From Dioscorea cayenensis subsp. rotundata (Eukaryota; Streptophyta; Magnoliopsida; Dioscoreales; Dioscoreaceae), in assembly GCF_009730915.1 (NCBI RefSeq), contig NC_052489.1, positions 1,612,001-1,676,000 of the forward strand: a stretch of DNA of 64,000 bases, written 5' to 3'. Shown here piece by piece: positions 19,886 to 31,023 of the stretch (the first letter of the stretch is position 1; each line of letters opens with the position of its first letter). The notes under the pieces were generated by a model. That model saw nothing but the letters and a program-made list of their open reading frames with translations. It did not search any database and had not been told where the DNA came from. The position numbers and the translations under genes were made by a program.

Positions 19886-22800
19886 AAGCTGCAATCCTCC
19901 AATGTCCAAAGAGAGAGCACAACTGCCATGGAGGATGATGACCTTATGGCCTCACCCAAAGAGGTTTGAGATAGCTTTTTGATCACCTTGTGAGCCTTAG
20001 TTCCCTTTTCTTTTATTCTCTTTCTTGTATTGCAGGAAGAGGAGATCGAACGGGTTCTTGCTGATATCCCTCTTGGCGAGCTTCAAAAGGTGCGGGCTGA
20101 TGGATCCCATGCTCCTCGATCGAAGGCTCCCATCAAAAGGCAACAGAAGCTTGGGCGTGCTCATAAGAACATGTTTGTTTACTTATTTTCTCAGTTGATT
20201 TGAGATTGATTTGTTGCTTGGTTTTCTTTTTGTTTTTATTTATCTGTGGTAAATTTGAAGGCCAATGGAGATGAGCAGCAAAGTGCCTGCTGGAAAGTTT
20301 AGGGAGGTCATCCAAGTACCCAAAAAAAGTGGGTGTTTTTTTTAATTTTTTTATTTTATTTCTTGGTAATTGTTTCCATTTTTATTACAAAGAAATGACG
20401 AAAAATGGTTACTAGAACGAATTGCAATAGAAATTTTATTTTTCATTTTGGTTAGTTTTTTATATTTCTTTTGTGAGCCTTTGTCACCTAACAAGCATTT
20501 GGTTTGCTTTTCATGACAGGTTACACGAGATCCTCGGTTTGAATCTTTATGTGGAACTCTTGACAGAAATGGGTACGTCTAGCTTTCTTATCATTGTGAT
20601 ATATTTTTTCGCTGTCAAAGTAAATGTGTCACACTGTTGTTTATGAAATTTGATATTAGTTTTATGCTATGTACACAATGTGCGATGTATGTAATCTATA
20701 GATGTTTTGCTTGGTCTATTATTTGTTTATGTCTTGCTTAATTATATTTTTATATTCGTATCAAGTGGTGGTTCTTCCTCATTTGAATGTGTTTTTCACC
20801 ATGAATTGTTATTGTTGTTAACTGGGAAAAATGAATTGTCAAATAGAATTTTAGCGAATTGAATAGAGAGCGGTAAGATGAAAAGTTCTAGGTTTGCGCA
20901 AGCTTGAGTTTTGATATAATTATAGAGCCATGGGTAGCTCTATGAACAATAAATTATTCAAGTAGGCTATGACCTAATGGTGGAAAGGTGGAATGCGTTA
21001 AAATGACATATTTATATTTGTTTGTTTTAAAACTTGAAATATATTAAATTTGGGGTTTTAAACTGACATTTGGATATAGGAGCTAGTTACGTGTATTTGT
21101 GTTGGTCCCCAAAAAAATAAAAAAATGAAGCTTAAAATGCCTTTGTCATGGTCTTTCTTTGTTTTTTTAGATAATGTGGTATTGGGCTCGGATGAAAGTT
21201 GTGAGGCATTAAGTCACTCGTGAGTTTTTTAATTATCTTTATTTATTTATTTATTTTTGCTAAGGACACTTATTTGAAAGGCGTTATATATGGCATTTTT
21301 TGGGCTAAAGCTCTATATTTCAAGAATTTTTATCATGTTTCCCTCTTAAATTTGAAAAATAAGAGCATCTGTTGTTTTCATTGCGAAACATTAGAGTAAT
21401 CACTGTTGGGTTATAGGCTTAAGTCATTTTATCTTTTACTTAAGCAAATGTTTTATTATTTGTCACATTCCAGGAAAGCTAATTTTTTTTCATTTGGCAA
21501 AATACAATGGGTCAGTATTTCCACAACGTTAAAAGTATTCAATAGGAAAATCATTGCTTTGATTTTTTCCATCATGTTGGGGATATATAAATTGGATATG
21601 AATTTTTTCTTCCTTCAATCTAGTAAAGCCTTTTTCTTTCTGGTGTTTGAGTTGTGTGATTTGAGTGTCTTGGGATTTTTAACATATTTTTAAATTGTCA
21701 TTGATGCTGATGCTATTTATTATTTAGCAAGAAGCTTTTATGCACCTTTGAAAAGTTTATTGACTGTACTCTTTGTATTCTCCTGGAAATGCAGGTTTCA
21801 CAAAAGATATGATTTCTTGTTTCAGGTTGAGCTTCCTGCAGAGAAGGAGGTTATTCCTATCCAATTTTGATGGTTATCTTTATATACCTGTAGCATTTAA
21901 ATTCTTCCAATGTTTTGCTATGTTGAATAACTATTGTTAGTGTTACACTTGACAGAAACTTCATAAGTTAATTAAGAAGGAGAGAGACCCAACTGTTATC
22001 AAGGAACTAAAGGAACACCTTTGTTGGATAGTAAGTTGTTGCAAGCTGAAAGAAACATACCATTTTAATATGGTTTTTGTTTGTATGCCTCTTAATATGG
22101 TTTCTGTGGGAAAAATTGTTTGAACTTTGTTATAAGATATTAACTTGTAAGGCTAGTTAACTTAGCGAGCAATGGTAGTTTGTTCAGATCTATGAACCTA
22201 ATTGTTAAGCTATTTCCTATACTAAAACATTGAAGAGAAAGACTGCATATTTGTTGTTTGTCTTTCAATATCACATGTTAAAAAATATTTATTGGCATTG
22301 AATATTGAAAAAGCACACCATTCATCTTTAGTCAGTGCAAGTTAAATTATAAGAGTGAATAATTACTTATCATGGAATTAGGAGTCCACTTGTAATCCTT
22401 TTCACTTTGTTAATTTGCGTAGCATATGATACAGTTTTAATCCTTGCTATGGCTGTCAATGTTGTTCTTATCTGATATGATACTCTAGTGTGAGATTTTC
22501 TATTTCAAGAATCTGATCTTTTTTAAGAAATTGGGATTCTCATTTGATTGGAAAATCCACATTCTTTTTTACCCTGTAGTTGGTCCAAAACCTGGAGAAT
22601 GGTCTCTTGCTGTTTTAGAAGGTATATAAGTGTATAATCAGAAATTGTTTAAGATTGATGTTAACAAATATAAGAGTAAAACTGCAAACAGTTTAAGGTT
22701 GATGTTAACAAATAGTTCACTAATACTAAGAACCATTATTATTTGTAGTTTACTACGAGTATTATTTTAGTTGTTATCATGTTTTTGATTACTTGATGTG

Positions 22801-23331
22801 CAATATTGTTGATTCATCAATTGGTCCATTCACATTTGCCTTGCCTTGCATATTCAGGACAAGCAGTTGCAATCTGCACAACAGAAGAAAGTTGGATCTC
22901 GTGTGTTATCTGAACATATAAAGAAAGAAAAGGAAGCTGCAAAACAAGGGAAACGACCATATTACCTTAAAAAATGTTTGCTTGCTCATACCCTCACTTA
23001 TGTTTATCCATGAGCATGAAAGGCTTCCTGTTTCTTCCCTGTTGCAAGCATTTGTAGTTCCATTTAATGGTTTTTCATGTTCTTGTGGCAGCGGAAATTC
23101 GTCAAGGGGAGCTAGTAAAGAAATATGAGGATTTAAAGGTTCGAACGAGGCCTCAAAAAATGAATCTGTATTAACTATTTAAAACTATGTTTTCTGTGTG
23201 CTTCATTTTTGGGATTCATTAATTTATAGGCTGCTGGGAAGCTTGACTCCTTCATTGAGAAGAGGAGGAAGAGAAATGCTTTGAAAGATATCCGCTACAT
23301 GCCTTACCGGAGAACTAACAAGGATGTGTGA
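19871..23331 (+). CDS. RRP36: Ribosomal RNA processing protein 36 homologue (nine exons)
   Basis: The DUF947/RRP36 family acts in early cleavages of pre-rRNA for the 40S subunit in the nucleolus. Coding exons: 19871-19963, 20036-20172, 20261-20315, 20520-20572, 21795-21849, 21956-22030, 22858-22975, 23092-23138 and 23230-23331, all with GT-AG introns, giving about 244 residues. Family landmarks are P-M-E-M-S-S-K (exon 3), R-D-P-R-F-E-S-L-C-G (exon 4), K-R-Y-D-F-L (exon 5), R-P-Y-Y-L-K-K-S-E (exons 7-8) and K-R-R-K-R-N-A at the C-terminus. The exon 3 donor is uncertain: the conserved P-K-K before the junction would need a donor after seven A at 20322-20328, which breaks the frame, whereas a donor at 20316 keeps it but drops V-P-K-K. 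The C-terminus is strongly basic. It has no functional link to its neighbours. Confidence 0.87.
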
Positions 23332-23421
23332 TGGTATGGATCTGCATGGTGACTGTTCTTTCTCAATTAGAGTGCAAATTCTTCGCTTATTTATTTACTT
23401 ATATATTTATTTTTCTTATGT

Positions 23422-23571
23422 ATCTTAACAGTGACATGTAATAGGAATCACAGAAGGTTCACTGAAAGTTTCTAAGATGAATTATGAAGCATAATGATAT
23501 CTTAACAGTGACATGTAATAGGAATTACAGAAAGTTCTCTGAAAATTTTTAGGATGAATTATGAAGCATAA
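23422..23571. repeat. Tandem duplication of a ~77-bp unit in the RRP36 3' region
   Basis: Units at 23422 and 23499 share ATCTTAACAGTGACATGTAA and GATGAATTATGAAGCATAAT, with a handful of differences, so the duplication is not recent. Confidence 0.9.
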
Positions 23572-23644
23572 TCACATAACATATCCCATTATGGATGTAG
23601 CTTCTTTATAAGATAATCCCCACAATGATTGCAAAATTTCTTTC

Positions 23645-23692
23645 AACTGTAGAAACAGAACGCCAATTAACTGTAGAAACAGAACGCCAATT
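23645..23692. repeat. Two perfect 24-bp tandem units
   Basis: Two adjacent copies of a unit containing CTGTAGAAACAGAACGCCAA. Confidence 0.95.
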
Positions 23693-25318
23693 GTCATGCT
23701 TGTGTGGGAAAGTGGGTGAATGAAGCTTGTGCCCTTTTTGTTTAGATTTAGTGTCTGATGCATATTTTGTGGCAATTCACAGTGGTAAATGAGCTTGTGA
23801 AATTCACTTGTTTTTTTTTCTCAGGGTCTTAGTAAGAATGTAAACTTCAAGTAGTTACACAAATGATTGTTGGATACTACTCTACTCTGCTGTAAAGCTA
23901 GCAGGATCACAAGGCATGCCTTTTATCTTCTCTTACATCATTTCCTCAGATGAATTTCCTGACATTTTAATGGAATTTTCCACTACGCGTTACTGTTGTC
24001 AATTTTGCTGTTGAGTTAGACTTGCCATGCAGCAGAAACTTTTTTTTTTCAATCTGTACTGATTTCATTAATGTATCATATGTTTTCCCCCTCTTTTCTC
24101 TTGCCTTGCTTGACTACATCCTCTTCTCCTGACCCGACCATCTCAGTATCAGACTGGTTTTTATTTTTCTTGACTGTCATAGGCCAAACAGTTATTTTAG
24201 GTGCATCCAAAACACATTGACTGATTGACTTGCTACAGTTGAAACTTTTGCTCTCAAAAGTTGCTGCATGCTGCTATGGTATTGCTTGACAGGAGAAGCT
24301 CATCTTCTAATTATTAGTATGCCCTATTGCCCCTGCAGTCATATTTGTTGCATAATATGAATCTTTTTTCTTAGTGCATCAACAACAGCTGGCTCACTTA
24401 GTCAGCTGTTTACATCATGCTTTATGATACTTAATAAATAGTAATTATCAAGCATAATTATGCCACTGCCCAACAACATCCTTGCCACTATTTTATGCAA
24501 GCATGCCAATTATAATTCACTAGTCTGCTGTTCTTGCAGGTCTTTGAAGTTAACAATGGCTTTATACTAATGAGTTAGCTCTTAATCTTCATATTATAGT
24601 TTGATTTTTTTTTTGTTTTCTGACTACTATGTCATCCTTCAAATTGAAATTCTTGTCAACACTGATGCATTGATCAGCGATTTCTGTCTAATTTTATCGA
24701 CACAAGATGCTAATCTAACAGCATTGTGTAATGCACCTTTTGTGGGTAAATGTTTTTTGAATGCTTGTATTGATTCCTGGATGTTCTGATGTTGGTTCAA
24801 AGTTTGAATGTGTGTGTGTGTATTTTCTTTTTCTCCATTTGAACAGTGCTTTGAACTTGCATGGGTCCAGTTTGTGATAATTTTTTTCATAACTTGTTTC
24901 TTGCTTTTGGCAAAAGCAAATGATACCAATTGTGTGCCATCCTGTCTTGCTCTCAAGCATCTTTGATAGTTAGATATAAACATATACCTGCTAATGAAAC
25001 TCCATTTCTTTCATATATTTTTGTGATTGAATATATAAATATATTTATATTTCTGGGATTAAATGTGCATTTTCATTTTGAGAATTGCAGACAATATCAG
25101 TACTTCCATCAAAATTGTAAATTTGTAATTGTCCTCCCTTATGTGAGGCAGCAGAATCCCATGTATTATTTTACCAACACAATAGAAGATATTTTTCTTT
25201 ATTATTAGTATTATGTTTTTGTTTTAAAGATAGCACAGAAATCACATGTTTTCTTTTTTAAATAGAATTGTTAGTATTATTATTTTAATAAAAGCTATTG
25301 GTGGTTGCGAAAATGCAA

Positions 25319-25365
25319 AGAACCATCCGTACATCTGTCATAATATTACATAGGTGGACACCAAT
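25319..25365. other. Geminiviral origin remnant 1
   Basis: The nonanucleotide TAATATTAC lies at 25341-25349. Flanking sequence can form only a weak stem with mismatches (CATCTGT against ATAGGTG). Rep nicks within this nonamer in living viruses. Confidence 0.7.
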
Positions 25366-25629
25366 AATTCTAGTTCATCATGGGTAGGGATATTCCTTCT
25401 TCTGTTTTTAAATACATGTTGTTTCTGGCAATATTATTATTATTATTATTATTTTTAATTTTTTTATTTTTTAATTTTTTAAGTTATATAAATAAAGAGA
25501 GTAATATTTATAATCATAGAAAAAATACATGGTTTTAAGAGGGATAGTTTAGTAATTTAGTTATTATTTTTTTTTAATGTGTTGCCAATATAATAATTTC
25601 TATAAGAAATGTTGACATGGATAAAAAAA
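25366..25629. other. Extra sequence in the first viral repeat
   Basis: About 260 bp between origin 1 and the shared GATTCGTCAGGT block, against about 40 bp at origin 2. It is AT-rich, with a (TTA)n tract at 25433-25452, and is probably a later insertion or expansion. No termini could be fixed. Confidence 0.45.
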
Positions 25630-26075
25630 TGGAACGATTTAGATTCGTCAGGTTAAATTAAAGTTTGGGCTTGAATGCTTTTAGGAATTTGATATTTTTC
25701 AGTGGCTCACACATTATGATAAAATAAGAATTAATGAATAGTGGAGTGGTGAGCAAGTTCCACCAATCTAAATTTGAATAGAATGGTTTCTTAAACAGGA
25801 AGATTAATAATTATTTATACCTCGATATAGATGAAAACATCATTTAAAATGGAGAAAGAGGAAATTATGGCAGTATATTTATTAAAGGTGTTGCCGAAGC
25901 TATTAAAGGTGACTTGCAGGCATGGTTGGAGTACACTAACGTCCTACCACAACAAGAAAAAGTATCCAATCATATGCTTTGAGAAGCAGCTAGCTCATGT
26001 AAGAATGATGGGGATATGACTGAAACCTATATGGTGGTAGAGAAAGGGGGATATAAAAAAATGTAAAACAGAATT
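25630..26075 (+). repeat. Virion-sense segment, repeat copy 1
   Basis: It matches 28565-29178: shared GATTCGTCAGGT, TGAATGCTTTTAGGAATTTG, GTGGAGTGGTGAGCAAGTTC, AATGGAGAAAGAGGAAAT and AGCTAGCTCATGTAAGAATG. By position relative to the origin it should hold the virion-sense genes, but no frame resembles a coat or movement protein that I can recognise. The plus-strand frame at 25831-26019 is short and differs between copies. Confidence 0.75.
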
Positions 26076-26396
26076 AGGTAGTATTGGTACTTAAAAAGGA
26101 GCTACTTCAACCGGTTGGTGAAGAGTTAAGACATGTCGCTTTGAACAACAAGAAGCAACTGAGAAGCTACGCCAGAGAATTGTATTGTATGGTCATGTAA
26201 TGTAAGAAGCAGTAGTTTAATAATGTAAGCAAAATGCAGTTTATGTATGAAGATAAAATAAATGGCAACTTAATATAATTTAAACTGAACATGAGCCGAA
26301 ACCGACGAACAAAATGAATAATAGACTGAATTTCAGAATTAATTGAAATTACACCAAAATTCCCGTAAGAAAGACAATACATTTAGACGGAAGAAA

Positions 26397-26654
26397 TCAT
26401 GAAAAATCAGAAGTCAATGGTTGGAGATGAGTCCAGATTTTGAAATACAACCAACATTTGTGTAAGCCCAAAGCCCGGCGTAGATTGTAGTTGAAACGCA
26501 TTTGGACAGTTAGGCAGTTGTAGTTGTGTTGAAACGGCTGATTGATATTCTCCTTCACCAGGAAATACAACGGATTGGACAACTCCCAAAAGAAAACACC
26601 AGTATTAGCCTGAATCTCTGTTATATCATCTCCGGTCCAGTAATACATTATCAA
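26397..26654 (-). pseudogene. Geminivirus REn (C3)-like frame
   Basis: An 85-residue frame just downstream of the Rep remnant, with the aromatic and basic pattern of the replication enhancer family (W-E-L-S-N-P-L-Y-F early, F-N-Y-N-L-R-R, then H-K-C-W-L-Y-F). In living viruses this protein binds Rep and PCNA and raises replication. Length is somewhat short but the core looks intact. Expression is doubtful because it lacks its usual viral context. Confidence 0.72.
26407..26589 (-). pseudogene. Possible geminivirus C2-like C-terminus
   Basis: This frame overlaps the REn-like frame in a different phase, as C2 does in geminiviruses, and ends with a short acidic tail (L-D-S-S-P-T-I-D-F). The upstream zinc-binding part is not found as an open frame. 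It could be a chance overlap. Confidence 0.4.
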
Positions 26655-26692
26655 AGATTGGAAGTAATTCCAAGGCTATTGATTAAGCATAC

Positions 26693-27813
26693 CTAAATGT
26701 TAGATAGAGTACTGTAACCGTGATTGCTGTATGGGGTTTGATAGCGACGACTTTCGATGAATTCAATATTTGCATTTTTTAATGTCCGGTCACGCAAGGA
26801 GTGATTGTCTCCTTTATCGAGGTATTCTTTAAAGCTAGAATCATGACCTGGATTACATAGGATATATAATTGATGGGATTCCACCTTTAATTTGAACGGG
26901 TTTACCATATTTGCAATTTGTTTGCCAGTCGCGCTGAGCCCCAATCAATTCCTTCCAATGCTTTAATTCAAGATAATGTGGGGAGACGTCATCAATCACG
27001 TTGTATAGAACATCATTGCTGAACGTGGCATAATTAAAGTCTAGATGTTCACAAATATAATTATGTTTATCAAGAGATCTTACCTATGCCGTCTTACCGG
27101 TACGACTTGGCCCTTCAATAATTATACTTGTAGGCCGAAGTAATTCACACTTGATTTGTATTATATTATTGTCTTCTGGCCGCGCAGCGTAACGAACCTC
27201 AAAGTTATGGTCTATCCATGCCTGCATACTTTCTATAATCTGAAATGACGAATAATCCCAAACGGATATGTAAGTTTCCTTAGGCTTGGCAAATATATGT
27301 TTGGTGTTTGGCTTAATATTATGATATTGTAAAAGAAAGGTCCGGGGATCATTCTCTCGAATTATTTGTAAAGCATTGTCGATTGTATATGCGTTTAGGG
27401 CATCGGCATAAACACTTGACAAATCATGTCGGCCGTCTCTTGAAGATCTGGCGTCAATCTGAAATTCACCTCAATCAAAGTAATCACCTCATTTCTCAAT
27501 ATACACTTTGACATCAGAACTGAATTTCGCACCTTGCATATTTGAGATGAAATGTTATAGATGATACAAGTGACCACATATTGAATTTCGTAGGATTTGT
27601 TAGCTGTGCTCTCCCTTCCAGTTGTATTAGAACATGTAAATGAGGACTCCCATTCTCGTGTAATTCCCTTGCAAGGCGTATGAACTTTTTGTTACTTGGA
27701 AGCGATACAGTTATTAGTTGTTGTAGAGCATCCTCCTTTTGTAGTGAACATCTTGGAAATGTGAGGAAAATATTCCTGTTGTTTATGCGGAACCGTTTGG
27801 GTTGGAATGGCAT
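26693..27813 (-). pseudogene. Geminivirus Rep (C1) remnant, several frame breaks
   Basis: Read on the minus strand from ATG 27813. Rolling-circle motif I (F-L-T-F-P-R-C) and the metal-binding motif II (H-L-H-V-L) lie in the first fragment (27813 to about 27590). The catalytic Y-I-E-K motif III is in a different frame at 27503-27492 and is followed at once by a stop (27491-27489). A third fragment (27422-27084) contains the Walker A motif G-P-S-R-T-G-K-T-A and also ends in a stop. A fourth (26944-26693) contains the helicase motif I-L-C-N-P-G. All functional motifs survive, but in at least four pieces separated by frameshifts and stops, so no whole Rep can be made. Confidence 0.9.
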
Positions 27814-27874
27814 TTTTGGGAATAATGGGTTTACATACTTACGATCACTTACAAGAGCTATTTCATGTGTGTAA

Positions 27875-28472
27875 GAGCATCTCCAACCATGCTCTATATT
27901 TAAAGTAAAAACTTTGATTTGGCGCAGGATGGGCTCCAATCAAGCGCCAATTCCTGCGCCAAATCACCAATGTGCTATAGTGACGCGCAAGTAATTGCGC
28001 GTCACTGTAGCTAGAGTTATTTTTTTTTTGGTAATTTTTATTTTTTGTTTTTCTGGTTTTCTGTTTTTATTTTTTTGGTGTTATGTTTTTATTTTTTTTA
28101 TTTTGTTATTTTAGTTTATTTATTTTTTATTTATAATTTCATATTTTATTCAAATTAATAATTTTATAATTTAAGTTTATATTTTATAATTAATAAGAAA
28201 TAATAAATTAAAGAAAATAATACAAGAAATATAAATTCATTAAAATTTAAAAAAAAATACATGAGCATTTTGCGTATGCGAATAAAGAAAAATTAAAATT
28301 GATTAAATTTGTTGATGGTATGAATATATAAAATGTAAAGTAAGAAGAATATTCTTAGAATATTTTGTTTTAGAGTTAAAAATAGAGTTGATGGTTGGAG
28401 AAATTTTCACTGTAGAAGCTGTATTTTTGTATGTTAAAGCTTAAAATATAAAGTTTTGGGTTGGAGATGGCC
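27875..28472. mobile_element. Tourist-like MITE inside the geminivirus
   Basis: Ends GAGCATCTCCAACC (27875-27888) and GGTTGGAGATGGCC (28459-28472) are inverted repeats with a few mismatches. They are flanked by the TAA triplet (27872-27874 and 28473-28475), as expected for Tourist/Harbinger MITEs. The element is 598 bp, non-coding and AT-rich in the middle, with a perfect 12-bp-arm hairpin (AGTGACGCGCAA / TTGCGCGTCACT, 27979-28006). It lies between the Rep start and the Rep TATA box, so it inserted after the virus. Confidence 0.85.
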
Positions 28473-28485
28473 TAAGTGTGTACAA

Positions 28486-28491
28486 TATATA
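28486..28491 (-). promoter_or_regulatory. Complementary-sense (Rep) TATA box of the viral relic
   Basis: TATATA on the minus strand, about 30 bp from origin 2 on the Rep side, the usual place for the complementary-sense promoter. It is now 673 bp from the Rep ATG because of the MITE. Confidence 0.55.
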
Positions 28492-28504
28492 GCACTCCCT
28501 CTCC

Positions 28505-28548
28505 CCTTGCGGCCATATGTTATAATATTACATGGATGGCTGCCCTCG
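28505..28548. other. Geminiviral origin remnant 2
   Basis: TAATATTAC at 28523-28531 sits between GCGGCCAT (28510-28517) and ATGGATGGCTGC, which pair with few mismatches. It is the better preserved of the two stem-loops. Confidence 0.8.
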
Positions 28549-28564
28549 TCCGTACATTGACGTG

Positions 28565-28826
28565 TTGAATTTTGATTCGTCAGGTCATATTAAAGTTGGC
28601 GCCTGAATGCTTTTAGGAATTTGAATTTCTTAGTGGCCCCACACATTATAATAAAATAAGAATTAATGACTTAGTGGAGTGGTGAGCAAGTTCCACATAC
28701 CCCGACAGGTGGATTACATTTATAAATTAATATAGAAATAATATGGGTACAAATACAATGCGATTCCAATGTAAATTTGAATAGAACGGTTTCTTAGACA
28801 GGAAGATTAATAATTATATATACCCC

Positions 28827-28868
<42 letters not shown>

Positions 28869-29178
28869 ACATCATTCAAAATGGAGAAAGAGGAAATCAT
28901 GACATTATATTTATTATTCTTGAGATACGGTCCAACCACTCTCTTTAATAATATATACGAGATATGTGTTGGCGAAGTTATTGTAGGTGACTCGTAAGCA
29001 TGGTTGGAGTACGCTAATGCCCTACCACAACAGAAAAAAACAGTCAACCGTATGCTATGAGAAGTAGCTAGCTCATGTAAGAATGATGCGGATGTGACCG
29101 ATGCACTTTGTTGATGATTGCAGGCATACTTGGTAGTAGAGAGAGGGGGTATAAAAAAAAATGTAAAACATAATCAGG
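28565..29178 (+). repeat. Virion-sense segment, repeat copy 2
   Basis: Second copy of 25630-26075, with an extra ~68 bp and an (AT)n tract (28831-28862) not in copy 1. Many small differences separate the copies, so the integration is old or the two diverged before integration. Confidence 0.75.
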
Positions 29179-31023
29179 TTCAAATGACAATAACAATAAG
29201 AGTAAGAGTATTCAAGAGAAGCCAAGATTTTACAAGGATGAACCATTGATAGGGTTTTCCCCTCACTCTCCTTTCATGCTTGCAATGCATCAGTCAAGCT
29301 ATCCACACTATTATTCAGACTCCATTGCAGCAGCAGCAGCTCAAGGTTCTTCAGCAAGTGCTGATCATTCATCATCTTGTGAAGGGAATATATTGTTGAG
29401 TATCACACCTCCGATGAACGATGGTACTAGATTGTTGAGTATCACACCTCCGATGAGCGATGGTACTCCTCCGGCTGCAAGAGAGAAAAGATGAAGTCAG
29501 TCAAGGGATGAAAAACATGAGAGGATAGACTTTTCTCATTAGTTGTTCAGCCAATCACCATACAGTCCTCAGCTACCAATAAATAGTCAAAAGGTTAAAG
29601 TAAACATAAACTAAAACTTAATCTCCCATTGGTTAACACAAACACACTAACTTCCACCTGATTGGGCAGTAACCAAAAACTAGATACTGTTCTTTATATA
29701 TTAACCAATCAAAAACATTCATATTCAAAACGCATGCTTCTCCCATGCTTCAGTGCAGAACTCCATGCTCAAACCCATGCTGGTTACCTCAGCACCATCC
29801 TGCAGCCATATCCAAAAGTGATGTTTCTCCATTCCCTGAGAGTGAACTGGAGATCGTGCTCCTTCATGCTACAATCACGAAGACGGGTCAACGCCAACAT
29901 ATGTCACCACATTTCATAGATTTCCTTGGAGTAGGTGCCACCTGAATCAAAGTGAACATCCAAGAGGAAGTCTTATGATTAATTTGCTGAACTTTAGCTA
30001 TCTGTTATTCACTCTCTTCTTCTTCTTTGTAACTTGTCAACTTGACTTTGTTGGAACCAGAAACCTTCAAAGTTGGAAAATAAAAGATTCTAGAGTTAGT
30101 TAACTAGTTTAGCTACTCACTTAGCTCCTCTTTCTTTCCTATCTTTGCTCTTATTTTAGCTGACAAAAACTTACTAAAGCATAGTGGCATTATGTAATTA
30201 GTTATTTTTTGTCATGTTTCCATTTCTTCATTGGATCCATTACTACTATTTCCATTTTGTTCATCCACCCTTCAATAACTTTGCCTTGTGTTTTCTTGCA
30301 TGCATTGGATGTAACTCCTACCCATTCTTATTTTTTTTCATTTCTTAACTATAAAACATTCCTCTTCCTAGAGTATACACTATATATAGTTCTTGGGAAC
30401 ATCTATGTCTAAACTGAATTCTAGTCTATATGCTTTCATAACTACATTTTATATATAGATATTAGGAGATGTTCTCAATTTCATGGAATCAAATATACTG
30501 TCTAATGGTCATGGAAACAATAACAGGACATGCATTTAATAACAAAGGAGTGACAACAAGAGAATCATGGCAGGAGCTCATGCTTGCTCCTTCATAAGTA
30601 GGGCCATGGAAGACCCGCAAGCTTGTTTATTCCATCCGAAACCATGGCATGCTGACAAGAATTATAATCCTCAGTGTACATACAACACTGATCTGTCCAT
30701 AAATATTCACATACACGATCAAGTTCTGTGATCCATATAGAGTATTATGATTTCGACAATTAAAGCCGGGTATTAATTTGTATAGCCTGTTTCGACTTAA
30801 AATTAAGTCGGGGATTTCAACTTGTATGAATGGAATAAGCTTATGAAATTCGGGACATCCACCCCAAGAAAGATCACTTTACTGCTTCCTCGCTTCCTGA
30901 CACTCTAACATTCAGGCATGACTTTTGCTTTTGGGTCTTATTATGCAGCAAAAAGTATATTACCACTTATGATATGTATTTTTAATTATAAAATAAATAA
31001 ATTAATTAAATAAATTAAATCAA
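29179..31023. other. Intergenic, no gene recognised
   Basis: Short open frames (for example 29246-29494, alanine and serine rich, with the repeated phrase L-L-S-I-T-P-P-M) have no recognised family and no splice context. A 34-bp direct repeat causes that phrase (29393 and 29432). Confidence 0.4.

Larger units (their letters stand above)
23332..25300. other. RRP36 3' flank, no further gene seen
   Basis: The sequence is T-rich with scattered polyadenylation-like words and no supported coding frame. Two small tandem duplications are listed separately. Confidence 0.5.
25320..29178. other. Endogenous geminivirus insertion, more than one genome unit
   Basis: Two copies of the geminiviral origin nonanucleotide TAATATTAC (25341-25349 and 28523-28531) flank minus-strand remnants of REn-like, C2-like and Rep genes in the normal viral order. 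Sequence right of the second origin (28572-29178) repeats the sequence right of the first (25640-26073). The origins are 3182 bp apart, or 2581 bp after removing the MITE at 27875-28472 and its 3-bp duplication, about one geminivirus genome. The layout fits integration of a partly duplicated (roughly 1.2-unit) molecule. Every viral frame is broken. No coat protein gene could be recognised. Edges with host DNA are approximate. Confidence 0.87.

Noticed and set aside
25831..26019. Geminivirus coat protein
   Set aside because: Position fits a virion-sense gene, but the short frame shows no recognisable coat-protein pattern and is not conserved between the two copies.
29246..29494. Alanine/serine-rich 82-codon frame as a host gene
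   Set aside because: Contains a 34-bp direct repeat, has no family, and begins at the ragged edge of the viral insertion.
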